Below, piece after piece: positions 12,116 through 22,850 of a DNA stretch of 64,000 nucleotides; position 1 is the first letter of the stretch; each line of letters starts with the position of its first letter. A program made the position numbers and the translations under genes. The stretch is taken from contig JAMKCF010000021.1 of assembly GCA_023634235.1 (NCBI GenBank), positions 10,303,764 through 10,367,763 of the forward strand, written 5' to 3'. Below the pieces are notes generated by a model that searched no databases, was not told the origin of the DNA, and was given only the letters and a program-made list of their open reading frames with translations. The DNA comes from Pisaster brevispinus (taxonomy: Eukaryota > Echinodermata > Asteroidea > Forcipulatida > Asteriidae).

Positions 12116-12425
12116 GGTGAACAAACTAAAATTGACTAAAACAAGAGCCTGCGACCTCCTTATTAATATGCCGGCGCTCTACCAACTGAGCTGTCTAGCC
12201 CTTATGTTGGCGGTCTCCCTAATTTTTGAGGATCTTTGATCTAAAGACCGCCAACATTTGGGCTAGATTGGTAAAGCAGAGTTGGAAGAGCCCTGGCACA
12301 ATAATTCAGAGGTCGCAGGCTCAAACCCCATTCTAGTAAATGCGTCTTTGTCTACCCCAAACTTGAAATAAAATTTACCCAACAGACAGTTTTCCTTGTG
12401 GTTTACTGCTTGACTTGTAAATTTG
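12116..12425. mobile_element. Two family-B repeats in head-to-head inverted arrangement
   Basis: 12125-12240 carries the tRNA-like part in reverse (GCCTGCGACCTCCTTATT, CTACCAACTGAGCTGTCTAG). 12241-12420 carries it forward (GGGCTAGATTGGTAAAGC, GAGGTCGCAGGCTCAAACCC). The pair forms a large imperfect palindrome centred near 12240. Outer flanks with AATAAACCACAAGG and CCTTGTGGTTTACTGC extend the symmetry to about 12061-12425. Confidence 0.65.
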
Positions 12426-12989
12426 TTGAACTTTCGATATCATATGGTGAATCGTGTGGTGAATACATACATAGTACACTAGTTTCCTCCCTCTTGCTGT
12501 CCCTGTCCCTCTCGCTTGAGCACTGAATGTACAAATAATTAATCAACTTTGACCTTGATCTTGACAAATATCACCGTTCATGAACTCGTCCAATGTAATA
12601 TGTGTTATGACAGCTTTATTTCCTTCCCGTTTCTCTTTAGAGTCTATTAACTGGGTTTTGAAAGTCAGCAGAGGAAGGGACAAGAAAACCAGAAAAGAGA
12701 CGTTGGGAGAGAAGACCCCCTGTACTTCATCTCAAAGATCTTAATTATTGTGTGGGCCATTTAGTGAAATAGACTGTGCAAGCCGCGCACGCATTCAAAC
12801 GTTGGGACGTTGGTAACGTTAACACAAAACAGGGGAAACCCAAATGTTTGATTGCGTGCGCGTTTTGTTTAAAAACACAGATTTGTGGTGAAATGAAGTA
12901 ACCACACATGAATGAATGTACTGAAGACCTAGTACATGACAAATGTTACAGAACTTTTCACTTTCTGGCCAACATAGTTAAATACACCA

Positions 12990-13120
12990 AGGCCGTGTCC
13001 GTATTAGCTGCTACGACTGTTACTAAGAGTGTTGCTAAGGACAATCTATACTTCAACGCAAGATGAGACTGAGCTCCAGCCAGAGCCGTAGTCGGAGCCG
13101 CCAATTCGCACACGGCCCAA
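12990..13120. repeat. GGCTACAGCTACGGCTAC foldback repeat, copy 2
   Basis: GGCCGTGTCCGTATTAGCTG at the left and CGGAGCCGCCAATTCGCAC then ACGGCCC at the right, with GTTGCTAAGGACAATC inside. Confidence 0.55.
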
Positions 13121-13132
13121 TACTAGTACAGG

Positions 13133-13277
13133 GGCCGATTTCACAAAGAGCTAAGATTGATCGTAACTGCAAATCAATCGTAGTTGCTTAGTAAAGTGTG
13201 ATGTCACAATGTAAATCACTATGGTGATACTGACAATTTGTCTTACGATGGATTTTATTGCTTTGTGAAATCGACTC
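13133..13277. repeat. Foldback repeat beginning GCCGATTTCACAAAG
   Basis: The left end GGCCGATTTCACAAAG is mirrored by CTTTGTGAAATCGAC at 13261-13275, with partly complementary interior (CTAAGATTGATCGTAACT against CTTACGATGG). A related foldback is at 54571-54735. Short MITE-like element. Confidence 0.5.
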
Positions 13278-13326
13278 CAGGGATCTTAACTCTTCGTGAC
13301 ACCATAAAAAAAAAATCACACACTTA

Positions 13327-13771
13327 TGCCATCAGGCACTTTTCAAGTGTCCGTTTGATATTTTCATGTAATACGTGTTTTTTGAGAACACAATCATGTT
13401 TAAATCGCCCAAACTATTGGATATAGACCCTTGTGACTAAATAAAATAAATTCAAGCAAAATTTCCATTGAGATCAGCCCACAAGTGTCTCTAAGCCATT
13501 TGTTTGAATGAAACCCTCGTGTTTGATGAGTCAGCAAAAACATCATAATTTCTTACATTTCTTACATTTCCCAAGGGAATACCGGGAGAACTGGTCATTG
13601 GTGGATTTTTTTTTGGTGTGAAATCAACCCCGATGGTAACAAGACAATTGGCATGCTATTTGGCTAGGTGTAGTTGAGGAACCTTACATTTTTTAAATAC
13701 AAATAAAATAAAATGGCAGAGTAATTACTTTTTAATTAAAAACGGACACCTGAAAAGTGCCTGATGGCTTA
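13327..13771. mobile_element. Inverted-repeat element (~30-bp ends, ~445 bp)
   Basis: TGCCATCAGGCACTTTTCAA then GTGTCCGTTT at 13327-13356 is matched in reverse complement by AAACGGACACCTGAAAAG then TGCCTGATGGC at about 13740-13769, with one or two mismatches. No protein is recognised inside. Probably a MITE. Confidence 0.55.
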
Positions 13772-14934
13772 ATCGAGGGTTAAAAAGGATCCGCTGCTAA
13801 CATCATGCACCGAGCTGCTTACAATAGTTTAGAATGCAAGAATAGATTTAGTCATTTACAGCCATGCATATTTCAAGCTTATTATATAATCTTGCTGTAC
13901 ATAAAGCGCAGTTTATGCATGCATGTAGAACTTAATTAGAATTTAAACACTAAATAGATCTGTATCTGTTAAGTATTTTAAATGGTTAAGAAGGTAGTGG
14001 TTATTGTTTAACTTATAGGGTACAAGAATCAAGTTACTTGAGACCATTTCGCTACGACTATAGGATCTCTTCTCAATACTTCAAACCCATCATATACAAG
14101 TTTAATCCCCATCGCCTCCAATAGACAAATTTCAACCGTCCTAAAAAACGTTCAAAAAACTAGATGCAAGCTCTTCTGACAACTTATTGGAGGACTGTGT
14201 ATAAGAATACCCACAGTTATTACAGGATCAGAGTTTAAATCGAGAAAAAAATAGTGTTAGGGTAACATTGTTTTACTCACCCGTGTGTCTGAGGAAAGCT
14301 CCGTTGGTCAACTTCTACATTTAGCTTTCATTTCCTGCCCAGGAAGAGTACCTGGGAACTGGGAAAGTCAATGAAAATCACATTAAAGATCTACATGCAA
14401 TAACCAATGAGTAATGACATCCTAAAAAACTACCAGCATTTAAATCATCTAAAATGTGTCTCAGTCTCAGGTGCAGGCGTTCAATCACAAAAGGCGTTCA
14501 GTCAGGTGCACTTTGCCAGTGAAGTTACATTTATCAAGTATAAACTGGTTTGTCTCTGACAAGAACAGTCTGTACGTTACAGCCATTCACAAGCACTCAT
14601 CAAGGTCGAGGGTAGAGCAGATAGCATATAATAAATTTGTTATTAACTGTTACATACTTGTTACACTTTGAAGCCCATGATCATGCACATTAACCTGTGT
14701 GGCTCACAAAACCTTAGACCTACAAAGCAAAGTCCAGAATATGAACATGTTTTAGTGGTTTGCATCAAGTAACCTGATTCTTGAACAACAGGTGGCCTAA
14801 TTACATGGTGACTGCTCCATATTCAGACACCCCTAAATTCAAACAACCATATTCCGAAAACCCCTTGAAATTTACTTGCTAGGGTAAGGGTTAGGGTTAA
14901 GGAAGGCTAGAATTAGGAAAATACACTAGGCAAT

Positions 14935-15060
14935 CGGAACACAGGGGTGTTGGAACACAGGGGTGTCGGAACACAGGTGTGTCGGAACACAGGGGTGTCG
15001 GAACACAGGGGTGTCGGAACACAGGGGTGTCGGAACACGGGGGCATCAGAATATAGGTGT
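14935..15060. repeat. 17-bp minisatellite, about seven units
   Basis: Tandem units of GTGTCGGAACACAGGGG with small changes. It is followed at once by the pair of MITE-like elements at 15097-15858. A short AGGGTTAGGGTTAAGG word lies just upstream (14884-14902) but is too short to be a telomeric array. Confidence 0.9.
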
Positions 15061-15096
15061 GTAACATAATAGGTGTAAGCAGTGGTGCAATTTAGG

Positions 15097-15582
15097 CCAT
15101 GTTCAGACAGCGTACTAAAGTTAGACCCAACCGGTTTAACTTTAGGAGCAGCAGGGTGTGGTCGTAAGAATAAAACTACCTTGTTTTCAGACAGCTCAAA
15201 GTTAAAACGGATAGGGTTTATCTTCGGTTTTAAGAGGTCAAACAGCACCATCAACACAACAACATGCGGTTTATTCACAAAAGCACGCGTCGCAGTCCTG
15301 TTGAGGCACACATTGATACGTAGGCATATTTACTTAGTGACCTTACACAGGTCAGCGGTCATCTGTTGCAAGTTTAAACAGATGTGGTCATTTTTATTCT
15401 GTCCACACACCGTGCTAAAAGATAAAGTGGTTTATTGTTAAACCACCCTCACCAACCGATTTAACTCATTTGGGTTCAACCCGAGCCGGTTAAGTTTTAA
15501 GAGCGTTCAGACACACAAAGTTATACCCGAATGAGTTAAAACTGCCTGAAAACTGACTTTCGTACTGTGTCTGAATGACCTC
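15097..15582. mobile_element. MITE-like element, first of an adjacent pair
   Basis: The left end GTTCAGACAGCGTACTAAAG is mirrored by ACTTTCGTACTGTGTCTGAA at about 15557-15576. The interior has AACCGGTTTAACTTTA and its inverse (CCGGTTAAGTTTTAAGAG). A second, shorter copy follows at once. Confidence 0.55.
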
Positions 15583-15858
15583 ACAGTGTACTAAAGTTAG
15601 ACCCGAACCGGTTTAACTTTACGAGCAGCGGGGTACGGTCATAAAAATAAAACAAATTTTGTTCAGACAGCTCGAAGTTAAACCCAATACGGTTTATCTT
15701 CGGTTTTAAGAGGTCAAACAGCACCGTGACCCAACACAACAACACTCAAAAAGCATGCACACGGCCCTGTTGAGGCGCACATTAAAAGAAACGGTTAAAC
15801 CAGAATGAGTTAAAACTGCCTTAAAACCGACTTTAGTACTGTGTCTGAACAACCTCTC
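15583..15858. mobile_element. MITE-like element, second of an adjacent pair
   Basis: It begins CAGTGTACTAAAGTTAGACC, as in the preceding copy, and ends GACTTTAGTACTGTGTCTGA. It shares the AACCGGTTTAACTTTACGAG segment and the TTATCTTCGGTTTTAAGAGG segment with the first copy but lacks its middle. Confidence 0.55.
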
Positions 15859-16700
15859 AGTCTCCCTAAAAGTATGTTGTCATGAACCACAGGGTTTTCT
15901 AGTAACTATTTCCCAACAAAAATGGCTATTCCCCAGGAGTTTCCCAGGGATAGCAATTCAAGGGTGGGCTTAATGGTGCAATAACTCTCACTCCAATTAA
16001 CATAGCCGAAGGTGTTATTAAAGTTAACAAAAGGTAAACAAGGAGGCCCTGTAGTCATGAGCCAGTAGTCAGGAGACCCTGAAGCATATATCACTCTATG
16101 CTAGCATGTTGCATGGGTAGAACCCAGGGTACCCTTTTCTGAGGGAAAGCTGACTTGCCCTTGCGTGGAGGAAACTTGTGTCAGGCCTGAAGCCCATCCT
16201 GAAGCCCCAACAAACAGAAAACTAACAATGAAAAAATTGCCCCTATTCAGTTATGTTACTATTTACGCAAAAGTAGAATGTAAGCTTAAACAATATATGC
16301 TAGCAAGCAATAAAACAAAATAATTAAAAGAACTCTGACATGTTTGTATCATAAAAAAATTTAAAATTTGTATATAAGGTTTTCACTGCAATATGGGCCC
16401 AATTACCCAAAGCTGATGGACAAAAGTTAACGAAGCAAAGAAAATATCTTGCTTGAGCAGATACACACTGTAACCAGCCAAAATGCCATTGCTTTGACTG
16501 GTGCCCGCTGCCCAGCTCTTAGCAGAAATATTTCACAAGGCAAATTTTCTGCTGAATAGCATTTTAATTTGGGCAAGAACAAACAAACATACACACGTAC
16601 ATAGGCCTTTTTGATGAGTATTTTATTATCACCCAAACAAACAGTGTGTCATAACTAGTGTCAAACCCAAATATGGAATACACATCCCATAGGATTCGAA

Positions 16701-16924
16701 CTGCCTCTAGCTGCCGGGCAATCTCGGTGGTCTAGTTGGTAAGACACTGCTCTAGAATTGCAAAGGTCGTGGGTTCGAATCCCACCCGAGTAATATGCCT
16801 GTGATTTATTTTTCACAGAACTCGGGAAAGTACTGAGTATACAGTGCTAACACACATCGGTGTAGGGTAAAAAAACCAAAATTAATATTCTTTATCCCCG
16901 ATGCAAAATTAACATCTATTAAAT
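16701..16924 (+). mobile_element. tRNA-derived SINE, family A, with target duplication
   Basis: The head has tRNA-like boxes (GTGGTCTAGTTGGTAAGAC; GTGGGTTCGAATCCCAC). The body is TTTTTCACAGAACTCGGGAA, AGTACTGAGTATACAGTGC and ACATCGGTGTAGGG, with the end word GATGCAAAATTAACATC. AATACACATCCC flanks both sides (about 16677 and 16921), a 12-bp target duplication. The cloverleaf is imperfect, so this is not a functional tRNA gene. Confidence 0.75.
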
Positions 16925-18644
16925 ACACATCCCTTCGAACATAAGAGAACAGGGTTATGAATCAAAAGAAGAGGACATAATTTTATTTCAGAGCTCCATA
17001 AAAGCAATCTAGTCAGCAAGGTGACTATACCCCAAAATCCACGATGCTTAATGAGACAATGATCAGTGTTTCTCCACAGCATTTTTCAAAACTGTGGGGC
17101 ATCCTGCACCAAGATTTTGCAAGTTGGGCTGAGATACGCTGAATAGAAATGAGGTCCTCTAAATGTTTTTTCTATTTTATGTTTCTGCCCTTGAAAATTC
17201 TAGCTAACCAAAGATATCCACACACCATGCTCCTATATCTGAGCACCTAGACCTTGACATTTGACCTGTTGACTATAAAACAATCTCAAGTGTAGCCTTA
17301 TGTCTATGGTACTGATGAAGAAAACATGTAACTCACCACTGTGACCTTTTCTCAAGGCGATCGCCATCCCCTACCCAAACTTACAAGTTCAAATATCACT
17401 TGTAACTGGAGAATCTGGAAACCATTTAGCAACTCACCATCATGACCTTGACCTTGACCTTTTCACCCCCAAACAACCCCAACCTTCCTTTTTCCAAGGG
17501 CAACCTCCTCACCCAAGTTAGCAGTCCATATGTCACTTCTAACTGGAGTTACATGTACAGTCCAGTAATGAAAGTACCCTGCCATCCAGTTTTCCAGACT
17601 GAACGGTAGACACTTTAGGCAATGACTTTGGAAATACCACTAGGGGTAAAAAGGAAAGGTGTGGCAGTGAGATGCCTACATCTGCATCACCAACACGCGA
17701 AACAAGTAAACAGTATGCCCATCGGTGAAGTGAAGCGAAAGAACTGTACCTCTATTTCATTGACCAGATTTCATGGACCAGATTCTGTCTGTTTTTTTTC
17801 CATAAGGCCATTCAAACTTATTGACCAAAGTACATGTAAGCAACACACTTGTCATTTCTTCTGAGAAATGCTGAACATTATCAGTCACAATTCGAACGTG
17901 CATAATAAGGCCAACAATAAGGCTGATCTAATTTCTTATCAAGATCAGTTCATGACAAAGTACGGGAGAGTCCCCCAAAAGCCCAGAAACATTATCAATA
18001 CGGTTCAGAAGTAAACTTTGTTTATCCATTTTAAAACAAATTAACCATCTTTTTTCTTTTTCTTTTTTTTTGTTGGGGGGGGGGTAGGGGTAAAGAAAGT
18101 GTTTACAATACAAACTTAAATAAATTGACATTATTCTTTGATTTCAGTTCTAGGTCATGGTTAGGCTAAAAATACAAATCATTTGTTGCGTTTGATCAGA
18201 TCACAAGTAGAAAGCCTCAGTCTTCTTCATCATATATTGTTTTGAGAAACAATTTTTTTTTTTGATCAGACTTTTCAAACTGTGGGTATCCAGGGTGACA
18301 GACATTAAACCCCACCCACCCTGGTTTTGATCACGCATCGAGTTGCCCATGAAATTTAGTTTTGTTCGCAACACTCAAACTTCCTCTGCTCAAAGTGAAA
18401 AATACCTACAAGTTCTTGACTAGCAATAAGCAAAGGTGAGTTTTTCAAGTTTTTTTATCAATGTCCTTTTTGTGATTAGTTGGAATATACAAATTGGTTC
18501 TCCAAGTACTTTGTTTGGATCATTCAATCTGTATTTTCAGTTCTCTGCACAATTTGCATCCAAAGGATGTCCTTGTGTACATTTGTAGGCTTATAACAAA
18601 ATTGTTTCCCAAATTGTGTTTCCACAGATCGAGGACAAGCCTCA

Positions 18645-21088
18645 ATGAGTTCCAAGACGAGTAAAGTCCACCCCACTGTGGGCCAAGTATCGATTCAGTC
18701 ATGTCAGGTAATAAATAATCACATCAAATTGGTACTCTGAATTGGTACTCAATTGTAAGTAGCAGTATTATTTTTCTGAACGTTTTGGAGCTTCTTAAGC
18801 AATCATTTTCCTTTGAAAACATCACTGTCACAATGAAACCCTGACTTGACAACGGAAAGACAACAATATTGATCTCATAATTAGCTCCGGGATTTGGTGT
18901 CATTTTTTTTCCAGAACTTTTTCAGTAATAGATTTCCTTTGACAACATCATTGCCACAACTAAACCCAGACTTGACAAAGGAAAGAATACATTGGTTCTC
19001 AAATTTGCTCCGGGATTTGATGTTGTCGTGTGAGAAAATTGAGTAGGCACTCTCATGATCCGCAGAACCTGGGCTGTGAGCCCTGGCTAAAAATATGCAA
19101 TCTCGGAATGCTCAGACTTACCTCCCATTGAACCAAATATACTGACAAATAATGGTGGCAGCCTTTCCATTCCTTGTATGCCAGACAACAGGACAAAGGT
19201 CTGGAATCGGGGATACACCGAAAAGGGATTTTACAAGGCATGTTTTCCAGAACCTGTTGTCCCTCTTTGTACAGGTGTGTGTGTGAGCGTACCATGGTAG
19301 GTGCCTACCTGTGCATGTTACACACTGGAAAGTCAGCCGTCCGGTTGTCAGCAGAAAAAGTGGTTAAACTTGTAAACATTTGGGGTGTCTCTGATCTTCC
19401 AATAATGTTATAAAACCGACAACCTGTTGGTTTTTCGTTTGTTTATTTGCTCACAACATGCCTATGGAGGGTCAAGTCCAGGCCTGATATGCTTCATGGA
19501 GGCAACAGGGGCAAACGCCTCCATGCCCATGGTCATTGCCTTGGTTCCCCCTTGACATACTCCTATACATATTTAAATTTATCTTGGCAGTTGTGTCTCA
19601 GGACCTAAAGCCGTAGAGGTCCCGTGTGTTTAAGTTGTGCTTGTTTAAGAACCCACAGCACTTATTGTAAACAAAAGGAGATTGCCTTGTTGCTTTTCTG
19701 GCATGTTGACTGCAGAATGGGCAGATATAAATTGGATCTCACAATTCACAGCTCTGCATACATGTCAGACATATCAGAAATATCATGAGTGCCATAAAAG
19801 CCCCGATGTGGCAGATACTGTCACTTTAAAAGTACTCATCATTGTCAATATCACTTTCCGAGCGTTGTTTCACAAGTAACTGCCGTAAAACTTGAGTGCT
19901 CCACGCAATCTTTGATTGCTCCCTCTTTTGACGCAACTTCCTCGGACTATGTTTGAACACTGATTACCAAGTTTATATTGGCCTTGTGATCTCCTCTCGG
20001 CCAATCAGAATCGGTAAACTGTTCCAGGTTTTTATGATTTTAAAACCATTACATTTCAACTTACTTTGTGATGCCAAATGCCAAATCAGGCACCTTGTAG
20101 AAACAGTGAAATGAGATTTAAAGTTTTTTTTACGCAAATAAAGTGTCTTCCCCAACAATTTACATAATTTTCCCAACGGAACTACATAGAACATAGTCAT
20201 CAAATATTTGCGACTAACATAATTTGAATACCAAAATTCTGACCCAAAACCCCTCGCTCATACATACAGGTAATGCAACTTTACCCATACTGTGAAGTTT
20301 CCTACTCATCTACCGTCTGCGCCGTTTTCAGGATTCAGTGTCTGTTTTTAGTTGAAAACATTAGTGTTCTACATCATTATTATGCCCTGTTAGGGAAACT
20401 GTGTGAATGGATAAGCAAGACACCTAGTTCATGTGAAAAGTTTTTAAGACAATGGTCTTCTCATGTCTTTGTATACAAAACTTTGTGCTGCCAGTGTCCC
20501 AGCTATGGCCGCGCGTCATGCAGACATTGCCCGTACGCATTGGTCTTAATACACTGAAGAACTTGCCTGAAAAGAAGCTGATTTTTTTTTACATCTACCT
20601 CAGGAGTTTCCAAAAGCTTTTCCTGGCTTCCAGTTTGCAATTGAAACAAAAGAGAAAATTGCCAAGCATACAGAAGATTTTTTTTTTTTAATTGAAAACT
20701 GAAAGCCTATTTTCAGTTATTTCTGTTGACCCACCCCCAATCAGTTTTGAAGAAATTTGTCAGCATTTACATTAAGCAGGAATAAATTATTCCGAATGGA
20801 CCCTAACGCATCCTTCATTTCTTCCACCATGTGTGTCCACAGCAAGAAACCGTGGTGAGAGAAGTAATCAGAACTGAAACCCATGTGATGGAAATTGAAA
20901 CAGCACAAACAGCCAACGAGACAGTGGTTGAAACTACCGACAACGAAACCACTTGGAAAGAATGCTGTCTCAGTGCATGGCTAACCATTTTCCAAGTGAT
21001 CAGTGCAGTTTTTCTCACAGCATTAGCCTTAGTGCAAGCTTTGTTAGTGGCTCTTGCCTGCTTCTGCGCACTGTTTGTTGAAGACTAA
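18645..21088 (+). CDS. Small single-pass membrane protein, unrecognised family (102 aa)
   Basis: Two coding exons, 18645-18707 (21 codons, with 5' leader from 18628) and 20843-21088 (81 codons plus TAA), join in phase 0 with a GT donor at 18708 and an AG acceptor at 20841-20842. The N-terminal ~60 residues are polar and rich in Thr, Glu and Val (TETHVMEIETAQTANET), with two NET sequons at residues 46 and 55. Then comes a Cys pair (KECCLSAW) and a ~33-residue hydrophobic stretch (LTIFQVISAVFLTALALVQA and onwards, to about residue 98), ending in FVED. This is a tail-anchored-like or type I/III single-pass layout without a signal peptide. I do not recognise the family. The exon start at 18628 follows a good acceptor, so an upstream exon is expected. 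Supported by splice sites, frame and composition only. Confidence 0.55.
18806..19030. repeat. Tandem duplication, ~120-bp unit, two copies
   Basis: TTTCCTTTGAAAACATCACT, GACTTGACAACGGAAAGA and TAGCTCCGGGATTTGGTGTC recur about 120 bp later as TTTCCTTTGACAACATCATT, GACTTGACAAAGGAAAGA and TGCTCCGGGATTTGATGTTG. It lies in the intron of the small membrane-protein gene. Confidence 0.7.
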
Positions 21089-22654
21089 TCAATGTTACCA
21101 AATTGTTCTGATATTGTATACAAGTACTAATGTACACAACCTCTGGTTACCAAATTGTTTGACCACTCAAGCATGAAGATTATTCTCTTACACATTAGCA
21201 CCCGTGTCAAGAGAAACAAGTTTTACAAACTCATGTAATCATCACTAAGAGCCAAATAAGTCCAGGCAATTTTCTTGTTCAATACAATCATAGCAATGGG
21301 TCGACAAGCATTCAAATTCTCAATCTTACTTGACTTTTTGTGATTCCTGAAAACACAGGCATGGCACTCCATACTGGCGGGTAATTTGAACGTTAATTTG
21401 CGATCTTTTCACTCCATTTTGAAACGATCGCCACACTTGTATGTAACCCCTGGAAAAATCCAATCTTTCTAATTGTTTTCCATCCACATAGTAATCTTGA
21501 CCAAGGACAGTGAAGAAGAACAAAACTACAACTTTATCACAACTACATTTTTTTCTCAAGCTCCAGTAAGTTTGGTTTTTTTTCTTTGGGGGGGGGGTTG
21601 ATGGGGGTTATGATCTTGGTAGACTGGAAGTCAGCCACGGTAAACCAGAGGGGGTATCAGTGCAGTAAAAAGTCACTGGTGGTAAGGAAAAGGGTTAACT
21701 GGTTATCAAACTACAAATTACTAAGGACATTTGATTGCAGTGCTAAATATGTTTAAATAATAGATGTAGGTTAAAAAAAAACAGTATCAGAGCAACAAAA
21801 TATATTATGTTTTGTCCAGTAATGTATTCTACATGGCCAATTCCACACTAATGGGCCATAAGCGATAAGATAACTTTGTAAGAGAGGCATGGGAGAGTGA
21901 GACAAAAGTAACTATTTTGTAGCCGTCTTTTCCTGCGCATTCCAAAGCTGTTCAAAGCGAAAAAAAGTAATAAAATAATCTGTGACCTTTTGGAATTACA
22001 AGGTCAATTGAAAACGTGTTACAAAGACAGACAAATGGCCTGGAAAGTGAAGACATTTTTCCAGTAACATTCCAAGCTCTTAGGGATTAGGCCTATAGGC
22101 AGTAAAACTGAGATATTTCCATGACAATAACAATGGAAAATTGGACAGAGGCTTTTGTGACAAAATTCCGTCCCTGTGTGTACATATGAATTTGTTTTTT
22201 AAATGTATAGTTTCTTAAATTGCAATGCATAGAAAGGGACTTTCTCAATTTTGGCCGGTATCTATACCTAAAGGTCTGTAGAACTGTGAACAGCATCGGG
22301 CCTGTCAATTTATTTTTGTTTAACTTCTACCAAATGAGGGCAAAAATGTCTGTCCTCATTACTAATGCAAATAAATCTTGAAGATTTATCTCCTCCAGTT
22401 TCTTAAACACTCGGTCATTTACAATGGATTTTTTTAACCACAATCCTTACATGCCTTTGAATGTAGACAAAAATACACTGACAACATTCTCCATTTTGTT
22501 ATTACTATCCAATGTTCCCCTCCCTTGTCACACTTTTGTGCCCACTGGTGTGGAACTGCCAATGTACATATTGCCTGAGCTTGGGATCAGTATTTTTTTC
22601 ATATTTTGTCCAAATCTTTTTACAAAAAACAAAACAGATGAAAAAATACTGTAT

Positions 22655-22850
22655 CATAAACTTGGGTGTGATCCTTTGCTATACGGCAGTTACAGGTCGT
22701 ATGGCTTCTTACTGGCACCCCCGAAACAAAGATGACAAAATAGGGAGACTGCCAACATACATGTAGGGCTAGTTAGCTCAGTTGGTAGAGTGTCAGCACG
22801 TTAATCTGGAGGTCGCAGCTTCAAGTCCTGCTCTAGTCATTTCTTTAATT
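22655..22850 (+). mobile_element. tRNA-containing repeat, family B
   Basis: AAACTTGGGTGTGATCC, GGCAGTTACAGGTCGTATGG, CTGGCACCCCCGAAACAAAG, TAGGGAGACTGCCAACAT, then TAGCTCAGTTGGTAGAG and GGAGGTCGCAGCTTCAAGTC. The A and B boxes are the best preserved in the window, but acceptor-stem pairing is not evident. Confidence 0.7.

Noticed and set aside
12649..12742. Possible further exon of the small-protein locus after a CTCTTTAG acceptor
   Set aside because: Stops follow quickly in the useful phase and no convincing donor or poly(A) signal bounds it.
14884..14902. Interstitial telomere array
   Set aside because: Only two or three imperfect TTAGGG-like words.
14913..15311. Open frame encoding repeated CVPTPLCSDTPVF
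   Set aside because: It is the translation of the 17-bp minisatellite, with no sign of a gene.
16722..16795. Possible functional tRNA gene
   Set aside because: The T arm is good but the acceptor and anticodon stems fail, and the SINE tail and target duplication show it is a retroposed copy.
22765..22840. Possible functional tRNA gene (TAGCTCAGTTGGTAGAG plus B box)
   Set aside because: No convincing acceptor or anticodon stem pairing, and the flanks match family-B repeats elsewhere in the window.
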